Shown piece by piece: positions 1-5,131 of a DNA stretch of 5,131 nucleotides. A program made the translations under genes and the position numbers. Within the stretch, counting starts at the first letter, position 1. Each line of letters starts with the position of its first letter. A model generated the notes under the pieces. It was not told the origin of the DNA. It worked only from the letters and a program-made list of their open reading frames with translations, and searched no databases. This DNA is from Comamonadaceae bacterium (GTDB lineage Bacteria > Pseudomonadota > Gammaproteobacteria > Burkholderiales > Burkholderiaceae_C), in NCBI GenBank assembly GCA_947483455.1, contig CANKNK010000153.1:1-5131 (forward strand). Reading direction: 5' to 3'.

Positions 1-979
1 CAACGCTGGAGGTACGCAAGTGGTGCGCTACGGCAACACGCGCGAACTTTGCTTGGGTCTGGAAGTGGTAACAGCGCAAGGCGAAGTCTGGAGTGGCCTG
101 ACCGGCTTGCGCAAGGACAACACCGGGTATGACTTGCGGCATTTGTTTATCGGCTCGGAAGGTACGCTGGGCGTGATTACCGCCGCCACCATGAAGTTGT
201 ACCCGCTGCCCAAATCGCAACTCACAGCGTTTGCCGCCGTTGCCTCGTTGGAGGCGGCGGTGCAATTGCTGGGCTTGGCACACCAGTATTTGAGCGCGGG
301 GCTGACAGGCTTTGAGGTCATGGGCCAGTTTGCCCTGAAGTTGGTGGTCAAACATTTCCCGCAGCAGCGCGTGCCTTTTTATGAGAGCAGCCCCTACTGC
401 GTGGTGCTGGAAAACTCGGACAACGAGTCCGAGGAACACGCGCGCAGCCAGTTTGAAAGCTTGTTGCAAGCGGCTATGGAGGCCGGTTGCGTCAGCGATG
501 CCGTCGTGGCCGAAAGCATGGCCCAGGCACGTGCGCTGTGGCATATCCGCGAGAGTATTCCGCTGGCCCAAGCGCAAGAGGGTCTCAATATCAAACACGA
601 TATCTCGATTGCGGTATCGCGCATCCCCGAGTTTGTGGCCCAGGCCGATGCGGCGCTGGAGCAGGCCTTTCCCGGTATAAGGCTGGTGAACTATGGCCAC
701 CTGGGCGACGGCAATTTGCACTACAACGTACAAGCACCGCAAGGCCAGGACGCCGAGAAGTTTTTGCGCGAACAGGAAGGGCCAGTCAATGGCGTGGTGT
801 ATGCGCTGGTGGATGCGTTTAACGGCTCCATCTCCGCAGAGCATGGCATCGGCAGCCTGAAACGCGACAAGCTAGAAAAGCACAAATCTCCGGTGGCCAT
901 GGGCCTGATGCGTTCTATCAAGACGGCACTGGACCCGCACAACACCTTCAATCCGGGGCGGATGTTGGCGCGCAGCTAG
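1..979 (+). CDS. FAD-linked oxidase, GlcD / D-2-hydroxyacid dehydrogenase family (5' end missing)
   Basis: Partial flavoprotein gene. The frame is open from position 2, so the GTG at 20 is internal and the true start lies to the left. About 325 residues are visible; full-length relatives have roughly 460-480. The first codons read NAGGT-x6-GNTREL, followed by GSEGTLGVIT near 160-180. These are the late part of the PCMH-type FAD-binding domain (FAD_binding_4). The rest matches the FAD-oxidase C-terminal domain: GHLGDGNLHYN at 695-727, with His codons at 698 and 719, then AEHGIG around 836, and a final DPHNTFNPGRML. In D-lactate and D-2-hydroxyglutarate dehydrogenases the two histidines and the EHG motif bind a metal and the hydroxyacid. 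The enzyme probably oxidises a D-2-hydroxyacid to the 2-oxoacid with FAD. The substrate cannot be read from the sequence; D-2-hydroxyglutarate, D-lactate and glycolate are all possible. The family call is firm and the substrate open. The gene ends 85 bases before thyA and looks functionally unrelated to it. Confidence 0.9.
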   Translation, partial: NAGGTQVVRYGNTRELCLGLEVVTAQGEVWSGLTGLRKDNTGYDLRHLFIGSEGTLGVITAATMKLYPLPKSQLTAFAAVASLEAAVQLLGLAHQYLSAGLTGFEVMGQFALKLVVKHFPQQRVPFYESSPYCVVLENSDNESEEHARSQFESLLQAAMEAGCVSDAVVAESMAQARALWHIRESIPLAQAQEGLNIKHDISIAVSRIPEFVAQADAALEQAFPGIRLVNYGHLGDGNLHYNVQAPQGQDAEKFLREQEGPVNGVVYALVDAFNGSISAEHGIGSLKRDKLEKHKSPVAMGLMRSIKTALDPHNTFNPGRMLARS

Positions 980-1003
980 CGCTGGCTCGGCGAATGCCCC
1001 GCC

Positions 1004-1009
1004 TACAAT
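1004..1009 (+). promoter_or_regulatory. Possible -10 element of a promoter for thyA-folA-xth
   Basis: TACAAT lies 55 bases before the thyA start, in the 85-base gap after the FAD oxidase gene, and differs from the sigma-70 consensus TATAAT at one position. At the usual 16-18 base spacing upstream there is only a poor -35 match (CTGGCT at 982-987, three of six positions). The location is right for the first gene of the cluster, but a six-base match is weak evidence by itself. I see no terminator with a T-tract in this gap, so read-through from the FAD oxidase gene cannot be excluded. Confidence 0.35.
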
Positions 1010-1064
1010 TTGCGATTCCAGTGGGGTACACCAGTAGCCCATATGTTTCACTTCAGACGCAGCT

Positions 1065-1907
1065 ATGACCAGTCCTACCGAGCGCCCCATCCGCCAACAA
1101 TATGAAGACTTGCTGCGCCATGCCTATACCCAAGGCGTGCACAAGCAGGACCGCACCGGCACCGGTACCACCAGCGTGTTTGGCTACCAGATGCGATTTA
1201 ACCTGCAAGAAGGTTTTCCGCTGGTCACCACCAAAAAAGTGCATGTGCGCTCCATCATCCAGGAATTGCTGTGGTTCCTGACGGGATCGAGCAACAATAA
1301 TTGGCTTAAAGAGCGTGGCGTCAGCATCTGGGACGAATGGGCCAAGCCCGATGGCGATCTGGGCCCGGTCTATGGCGTGCAGTGGCGCAGTTGGCCGACA
1401 CCGGACGGACGGCACATCGACCAGATCAGCGACTTGATGGCGACCTTAAAAAGCAACCCAGACTCGCGTCGCATGATTGTCAGCGCCTGGAACGTGGCCG
1501 ATTTGTCCAAAATGGCGCTGATGCCCTGCCATGCGTTTTTTCAGTTTTATGTGGCCCCCGCCCAGATCCCGGATGGCAAGCCACGCCTGAGCTGCCAGCT
1601 CTACCAACGCAGCGCGGATATTTTTTTGGGCGTGCCTTTCAATATCGCCAGCTACGCGCTCTTGACGCACATGATCGCCCAGCAATGCGATATGGAGGTG
1701 GGCGATTTCATTTGGACCGGAGGCGACTGCCATATTTATAGCAACCACCACACCCAAGTGGAACTGCAACTCAGCCGCGCGCCAATGGCCTACCCTCAGC
1801 TGCGTATCAAGCGGCGCCCCGCCAGTATTTTTGACTATGCCTTTGAAGACTTTGAGGTGCTGGACTACACCCCCCATCCAGCCATTGCTGCGCCTGTAGC
1901 GGTCTAA
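1065..1907 (+). CDS. thyA: Thymidylate synthase ThyA
   Basis: Converts dUMP to dTMP using 5,10-methylene-tetrahydrofolate as both carbon donor and reductant, releasing dihydrofolate; cytosolic homodimer in the family. The 280-residue product matches the folate-dependent ThyA family from end to end. DRTGTGT is at 29-35 with the phosphate-binding Arg30. [13 protein letters not shown] is at 62-74. [11 protein letters not shown] at 133-143 supplies the arginines that reach the partner subunit's dUMP. The catalytic cysteine is Cys155 in [29 protein letters not shown] is at 181-200 with Asn193, [10 protein letters not shown] at 219-228 carries His223 and Tyr225, and the C-terminus is APVAV. It is about 16 residues longer than the E. 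coli enzyme, from an N-terminal extension of about nine and an insertion of about seven after the catalytic helix (near 164-176). No key residue is missing. The ATG at 1065 has no clear Shine-Dalgarno sequence but is the start that fits the family. It heads a cluster with folA 9 bases downstream. Confidence 0.98.
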   Translation: MTSPTERPIRQQYEDLLRHAYTQGVHKQDRTGTGTTSVFGYQMRFNLQEGFPLVTTKKVHVRSIIQELLWFLTGSSNNNWLKERGVSIWDEWAKPDGDLGPVYGVQWRSWPTPDGRHIDQISDLMATLKSNPDSRRMIVSAWNVADLSKMALMPCHAFFQFYVAPAQIPDGKPRLSCQLYQRSADIFLGVPFNIASYALLTHMIAQQCDMEVGDFIWTGGDCHIYSNHHTQVELQLSRAPMAYPQLRIKRRPASIFDYAFEDFEVLDYTPHPAIAAPVAV

Positions 1908-1916
1908 GCACTGGCT

Positions 1917-2417
1917 ATGGAAACACGCCTGCATTTGATTTACGCAAGCGCCGCCCATGGAGTGATTGGCGCTAACAACACCCTGCCTTGGCACCTACCG
2001 GAAGACCTGGCGCACTTCAAACGCCATACCTTGGGATGCCCCGTGATCATGGGCCGTAAAACCTGGGACTCGCTACCCCAAAAATTTCGACCGCTGCCGG
2101 GCCGCTTGAACCTGGTCGTCACGCGCCAAACCCATTGGCAAGCGCAGGGAGCGCAAGCTGCGGCCTCTTTGCACGATGCCTTGGCATATTGCGGCGATGC
2201 GCCCGACGCCTGGGTAATAGGCGGCGCGCAAATCTACGCCCAGGCCCTGCCCCTGGCGCACAGCGTGGTCGTGACCGAAATAGACCTGCAAGTGCAAGGC
2301 GATGCCTTTGCACCAGAGCTGGGCAGTGCCTGGCGCGAGGCTAGCCGCGAAAGCCATGTTTCAGCCCAAGGACTGGCCTATAGTTTTGTGAATTACCAGC
2401 GCGCCACACCGCTTTAA
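1917..2417 (+). CDS. folA: Dihydrofolate reductase
   Basis: NADPH-dependent reduction of dihydrofolate to tetrahydrofolate, which regenerates the cofactor oxidised by ThyA; the usual target of trimethoprim. The product has 166 residues, near the usual 159-170. Visible family motifs: GVIGANNTLPWHLPEDLAHFK at 15-35, including the Met20-loop region and the catalytic acidic residue Asp30 (Asp27 in E. coli); VIMGRKTWDSL at 43-53; LPGR with Arg63, which holds the folate glutamate tail (Arg57 in E. coli); and WVIGGAQIY at 99-107, the NADPH-binding double glycine followed by Tyr107. A three-residue extension around 53-57 relative to E. coli fits a common chromosomal variant. The start ATG is 9 bases after the thyA stop. 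There is no recognisable Shine-Dalgarno sequence, so translation may depend partly on ribosomes finishing thyA. Nothing suggests a plasmid-borne, trimethoprim-resistant dfr type. Confidence 0.97.
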   Translation: METRLHLIYASAAHGVIGANNTLPWHLPEDLAHFKRHTLGCPVIMGRKTWDSLPQKFRPLPGRLNLVVTRQTHWQAQGAQAAASLHDALAYCGDAPDAWVIGGAQIYAQALPLAHSVVVTEIDLQVQGDAFAPELGSAWREASRESHVSAQGLAYSFVNYQRATPL

Positions 2418-2420
2418 ACC

Positions 2421-3200
2421 ATGCAATTTGCCACTTGGAATGTCAACTCCTTAGCCGTACGCCTGCCCCAGGTGCTGGACTGGCTGAGCGCCAACCCGGT
2501 CGATGTACTGGCCCTGCAAGAGACCAAACTCACCGACGATAAATTCCCGCATGAGGCCTTTGCGCAAGCGGGTTACCAGGCGCAATGGTTTGGGCAAAAA
2601 ACCTATAACGGCGTGGCCTTGCTGACCAAAACCGAGGCCACCGATGTGGTGAAAAACATCCCCGGTTTTGAAGACGAGCTGGCGCGCGTCATCACCGGCA
2701 CGGTGCAGGGCGTGCGCGTCATTGGCGCGTATTTTCCCAACGGGCAGGCGCCCGGTAGCGACAAGTTTGAATACAAAATGGAATGGCTCAAGGCGCTGCG
2801 CACCTGGGTCAAGGCGGAAATGGCAGCGCATCCACAATTGCTGCTGATGGGCGACTACAACATCACGTTTGACGATGCCGATGTCTGGGATGCTGAAGGC
2901 ATGCGCGAACAAATCCACTGCACCGAGGAAGAGCGTTACCACCTGCGGGCGCTGGTGGCCATGGGCTTGCACGACAGCCTGCGCCTGTTCCCACAGCCGC
3001 CCAAAAGCTATAGCTGGTGGGATTACCGCGATATGGCTTTTAGGCGCAACCGGGGGCTGCGCATTGACCATATTTTGATCAGTCAGCCACTGCGCGAACG
3101 GGCCAGCGCTTGCGTCATTGACAAAACGCCGCGCAAGAACGAAAGGCCTAGCGACCACACGCCGGTGGTGCTGACGCTAGATGGCGCGGCCGCGCAATAA
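2421..3200 (+). CDS. xth: Exodeoxyribonuclease III / AP endonuclease (Xth family)
   Basis: Member of the exonuclease III / endonuclease-exonuclease-phosphatase fold. Such enzymes cut the backbone 5' of abasic sites in base excision repair and trim 3' blocking groups. The 259-residue product has the complete active-site set, here with the E. coli equivalents: Asn7 in WNVNSL (Asn7); Glu34 in ALQETK (Glu34, metal ligand); Tyr104 in GAYFPNG (Tyr109); Asp145 and Asn147 in MGDYNI (Asp151, Asn153); Asp216 in RGLRIDHIL (Asp229); and Asp245-His246 in SDHTPVV (Asp258-His259). The WWDYRDMAF stretch near 199-207 fits the DNA-binding loop of the family. The ATG follows the folA stop after three bases and has no visible Shine-Dalgarno sequence, so translational coupling to folA is likely. 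The gene ends convergent to ntrC. ExoA of Gram-positives is related, but the overall fit is to proteobacterial XthA. Confidence 0.95.
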   Translation: MQFATWNVNSLAVRLPQVLDWLSANPVDVLALQETKLTDDKFPHEAFAQAGYQAQWFGQKTYNGVALLTKTEATDVVKNIPGFEDELARVITGTVQGVRVIGAYFPNGQAPGSDKFEYKMEWLKALRTWVKAEMAAHPQLLLMGDYNITFDDADVWDAEGMREQIHCTEEERYHLRALVAMGLHDSLRLFPQPPKSYSWWDYRDMAFRRNRGLRIDHILISQPLRERASACVIDKTPRKNERPSDHTPVVLTLDGAAAQ

Positions 3201-3238
3201 ACAAGCCGCGTCACCTCCATCAGCGAGAGCGACGCGGC
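3195..3238 (-). terminator. Candidate intrinsic terminator for ntrBC transcripts
   Basis: A perfect 8-base inverted repeat, GCCGCGTC at 3205-3212 and GACGCGGC at 3231-3238, encloses an 18-base loop. On the - strand the stem is followed at once by TTGTTTATTG (3204 down to 3195), a T-rich tail such as intrinsic terminators carry. The stem begins about 70 bases after the ntrC stop. The long loop and the interrupted T-tract make it weaker than a textbook example. On the + strand no T-tract follows, so it is unlikely to stop xth transcripts by this mechanism. The T-rich tail overlaps the xth stop codon. Confidence 0.45.
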
Positions 3239-3270
3239 AGCCACTTGGGTGCCGAAGCGATTACGGACCA

Positions 3271-3286
3271 GCAAGTGAGTGCTTGC
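3271..3286. repeat. Short inverted repeat in the xth/ntrC convergent gap
   Basis: GCAAG at 3271-3275 and CTTGC at 3282-3286 are perfect reverse complements around six bases. In the + strand transcript a U-G pair could extend the stem to six. No T-tract follows on either strand, so this is not a convincing terminator alone. CAAGTG at 3272-3277 could pair instead with CACTTG at 3242-3247, giving an alternative fold. Confidence 0.3.
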
Positions 3287-3289
3287 ATC

Positions 3290-3316
3290 GCGGCAAAGGC
3301 CGCCAATTTATTCTTC
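3290..3316 (+). terminator. Candidate terminator for thyA-folA-xth transcripts
   Basis: GCGGC at 3290-3294 and GCCGC at 3299-3303 form a five-pair, all G-C stem around the four-base loop AAAG. On the + strand the stem is followed by CAATTTATTCTTC, a T-rich tail that starts three bases after the stem and runs over the ntrC stop codon at 3308-3310. It lies 90 bases beyond the xth stop. The short stem and delayed T-tract make it a weak candidate; Rho-dependent ending is equally possible. Confidence 0.3.
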
Positions 3317-4900
3317 CGGCGACAGCGCGAGTTTTTTGTCCAGGCCCAGTTCCTGGATTTTGCGGGTAATCGTATTGCGGCCAATGCCCAGCTTGGTGGC
3401 CGCTTCGATGCGACGGCCACGGGTGTTCGTGAGCGCGGCCTGAATCATGCGCGCCTCAAAGCGGCGAGTCAGCGTGTCCCAGACCTCGACGTGACCGGTG
3501 CGCAGCAATGTCAGCGCTTCGTCTTCAAGTTCGACTTCCCATCCGGTCAGCGGCGATGGCGCAGCGGGCGCGCGACCCAGCGAGTCGGAGTTCGGCCAGG
3601 CCAAAGGTGCCGCTTCCGCCACACCACTTTCACCGGGCATTGCGGCCGATGGGCTTATTGGCTCCGCATAGCCGTTGGCACGCACCACAGCGGTGCCATC
3701 GGGCGCAGTATCGGAAGTGGCTTGCGACGCGCTCTGGTGCCTATACACACCAAATTCGGGCGGCAGGTCTTTGGGCTCAATCACTTGGGCTGGTGCCATG
3801 ACGGTCAGCCAGTGGCACATATTTTCCAATTGGCGCACGTTGCCGGGGAAGGCAAAGTTTTCGATGGCCGCCAGCGCGCTATCGGCAATGCGTTTAGGCT
3901 CCACACCTAGCTGCTTGGCGCTGTGCTGCAAAAAATGGCGGGTGAGCATGGGAATGTCCGCGCGGCGCTCGCGCAGCGCAGGTAAGCGCAAGCGGATGAC
4001 ATTGAGGCGGTGAAACAAGTCTTCGCGAAACGCGCCCTGCTGCACGCGCAGCTCCAGGTCTTGGTGCGTCGCAGCGATCACCCGCACATTGGCTTTGATA
4101 GCGCTGTGGCCACCCACCCGATAAAAATGTCCGTCGCTGAGCACGCGCAGCAAGCGGGTTTGCAGCTCGAAGGGCATGTCGCCGATTTCGTCCAAAAACA
4201 AGGTGCCTTCGTCGGCCTGCTCAAAGCGCCCGCGCCGCTGCGCTTGTGCGCCGGTAAAGGCGCCGCGCTCGTGGCCAAAGAGTTCGCTCTCGAGCAGCTC
4301 TTTAGGAATCGCCGCGGTGTTGATCGCCACAAAAGGGCCACTGGCACGAGGCGAATGCTTGTGCAAGGCACGGGCCACCAGCTCTTTGCCCGAGCCCGAT
4401 TCGCCGGTAATCATGACGGTGACATTGCTTTGGCTTAAGCGACCTATCGCGCGAAACACATCCTGCATGGCCGGTGCCTGGCCCAACATTTCGGGTGTGT
4501 CGGCCATGCGCTCTTCGGCAAACTCTTCGCGCTGACTTTCTTGCACCGCCCGGCGTATGAGTTCGACGGCTTTGGGCAAATCAAAGGGCTTGGGCAGGTA
4601 TTCAAATGCGCCGCCTTGAAATGCGCTAACAGCGCTGTCCAGGTCGGAAAACGCGGTCATGATGATGACCGGGAGTCCCGGGTGTTTGGCCTTGACTTTG
4701 TCCAGCAAATCCAGGCCAGAGCCCCCTGGCATGCGGATGTCGCTGACCAAAATTTGTGGCACTTCGTCGTCGCTGGCCAGTGCGGCCAGCACATCGCGTG
4801 CATTCGAAAAACTACGGGTGGGTAGTTGCTCGCGCAACAAAGCTTTTTCCAGCACAAAGCGTATGGACTGGTCATCATCTACGATCCAAATCGGCTTCAT
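3308..4900 (-). CDS. ntrC: Nitrogen regulation response regulator NtrC (NR(I))
   Basis: Sigma-54-dependent transcriptional activator. When phosphorylated by NtrB under nitrogen limitation it switches on glnA and other nitrogen assimilation genes. The 530-residue product has three domains. The receiver (1-120) has acidic residues DDD at 8-10, phospho-acceptor Asp54 in SDIRMPGGSG, Thr82 and Lys104. The AAA+ domain (about 138-380) has Walker A GESGSGKE at 166-173, the sigma-54-contacting GAFTGA at 213-218, Walker B LFLDEIGD at 234-241, candidate arginine fingers in FREDLFHRLNV near 291-301, and sensor II in FPGNVRQLEN at 351-360. The C-terminus has a Fis-type helix-turn-helix at about 497-520. 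It is about 60 residues longer than the 469-residue E. coli protein, mainly from a Pro/Ala/Ser-rich linker at about 385-455. The ATG at 4900 starts the receiver exactly where the family does; the purine-rich AAAAAAGAAAG lies just upstream. The gene follows ntrB by 26 bases and is surely co-transcribed with it. Confidence 0.97.
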   Translation of the reverse strand: MKPIWIVDDDQSIRFVLEKALLREQLPTRSFSNARDVLAALASDDEVPQILVSDIRMPGGSGLDLLDKVKAKHPGLPVIIMTAFSDLDSAVSAFQGGAFEYLPKPFDLPKAVELIRRAVQESQREEFAEERMADTPEMLGQAPAMQDVFRAIGRLSQSNVTVMITGESGSGKELVARALHKHSPRASGPFVAINTAAIPKELLESELFGHERGAFTGAQAQRRGRFEQADEGTLFLDEIGDMPFELQTRLLRVLSDGHFYRVGGHSAIKANVRVIAATHQDLELRVQQGAFREDLFHRLNVIRLRLPALRERRADIPMLTRHFLQHSAKQLGVEPKRIADSALAAIENFAFPGNVRQLENMCHWLTVMAPAQVIEPKDLPPEFGVYRHQSASQATSDTAPDGTAVVRANGYAEPISPSAAMPGESGVAEAAPLAWPNSDSLGRAPAAPSPLTGWEVELEDEALTLLRTGHVEVWDTLTRRFEARMIQAALTNTRGRRIEAATKLGIGRNTITRKIQELGLDKKLALSPEE

Positions 4901-4926
4901 CGGCGTGCTTTCTTTTTTGTTTCCAA

Positions 4927-5131
4927 CTACGGTAACGGGATCAATATTTTGAAATCCGTGCGGCCTGGCTGACTATCGACCTCGATCTGGCCATGGTGCT
5001 GCTGTACAAAGGTTTGCGCCAATGTCAGCCCCAGGCCGGAACCACCTTCTCTGCCCGACACCAGCGGATAGAAAATGCGGTCCTTGATCGAATCTGGCAC
5101 GCCAGGTCCGTTATCGATGACATGCAATTCC
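4927..5131 (-). CDS. ntrB: Nitrogen regulation sensor histidine kinase NtrB (NR(II)), C-terminal fragment
   Basis: Only the last 67 codons are in the window; the gene runs off the right edge, so its N-terminal PAS domain and phospho-accepting histidine are not visible. The fragment is the end of a GHKL ATPase domain: VIDNGPGVP near its start is the G1 box, IFYPLVSGREGGSGLGLTLA contains the F box and the G2 glycines, and it closes with HHGQIEVDSQPGRTDFKILIPLP. The PLVSGREGG(S/T)GLGL wording is typical of NtrB (GlnL) rather than of other histidine kinases. NtrB phosphorylates NtrC when nitrogen is scarce and, with the PII signal protein, dephosphorylates it when nitrogen is plentiful. The neighbouring ntrC, 26 bases downstream, supports the call. 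In related bacteria glnA often lies upstream, but that would be outside the window. Confidence 0.93.
   Translation of the reverse strand, partial: ELHVIDNGPGVPDSIKDRIFYPLVSGREGGSGLGLTLAQTFVQQHHGQIEVDSQPGRTDFKILIPLP

Noticed and set aside
274..292. Sigma-54-like TTGGCAC with a following TATT inside the FAD oxidase gene
   Set aside because: The -24 half fits but the -12 half (TATT instead of TTGC) does not. It sits inside a coding region with no gene start nearby. The presence of ntrC in the window is no reason to expect it.
20..979. GTG at 20 as the start of the FAD oxidase gene
   Set aside because: The frame continues upstream to the window edge and encodes NAGGTQV, part of the FAD-binding domain, so the gene is truncated by the window and does not start here.
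971..1003. Possible terminator after the FAD oxidase gene
   Set aside because: Only four-base complementary stretches (CAGC / GCTG around the stop codon) and no following T-tract; not enough to call.
1446..1994. Open frame of 182 codons on the - strand across the thyA/folA junction
   Set aside because: It overlaps conserved parts of both genes, including the ThyA active site, and its translation shows no family resemblance.
2451..3158. Long open frame of 235 codons on the - strand opposite xth
   Set aside because: It lies wholly inside xth, whose product has a complete set of family active-site residues. The antisense translation shows no recognisable domain. Open antisense frames are common in GC-rich coding sequence.
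3245..3910. Open frame of 221 codons on the + strand opposite the 3' part of ntrC
   Set aside because: It mirrors the codon pattern of ntrC, has no recognisable domain, and the - strand reading is a well-conserved NtrC. Treated as a shadow.

Overview
The window looks like an ordinary chromosomal segment of a betaproteobacterium, most likely of the order Burkholderiales (Comamonadaceae-like). That placement is inferred from the fairly GC-rich coding sequence, the NtrB/NtrC protein types, and ntrBC lying convergent to an exonuclease III gene. No marker gene in the window fixes the species. All six genes belong to well-known housekeeping families. I see no mobile element, CRISPR array, RNA gene or clearly novel system.

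Layout. Positions 1-979 (+) hold the C-terminal two thirds or so of a FAD-linked oxidase of the GlcD / D-2-hydroxyacid dehydrogenase type, cut by the left edge. After an 85-base gap with a possible -10 element comes a tight three-gene cluster on the + strand: thyA (thymidylate synthase, 1065-1907), folA (dihydrofolate reductase, 1917-2417) and an xth-type exodeoxyribonuclease III / AP endonuclease (2421-3200). The gaps are 9 and 3 bases. A 107-base convergent intergenic region (3201-3307) is dense in inverted repeats, including one candidate terminator for each direction. On the - strand follow ntrC (3308-4900), the sigma-54-dependent nitrogen response regulator, and the C-terminal end of ntrB (4927 to the right edge), its sensor kinase. 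ntrC lies 26 bases downstream of ntrB.

How the genes work together. ThyA makes dTMP from dUMP and oxidises methylene-tetrahydrofolate to dihydrofolate. FolA reduces that dihydrofolate back to tetrahydrofolate. The Xth enzyme cuts abasic sites, including those left after uracil is removed from DNA. The cluster therefore links thymidylate supply with repair of the damage that follows when supply fails; this link is an inference from family functions. NtrB and NtrC form the nitrogen-limitation two-component system; their promoter lies outside the window. The points most worth a second look are the crossed terminator arrangement between xth and ntrC, the thyA-folA-xth grouping, and the long interdomain linker of NtrC.
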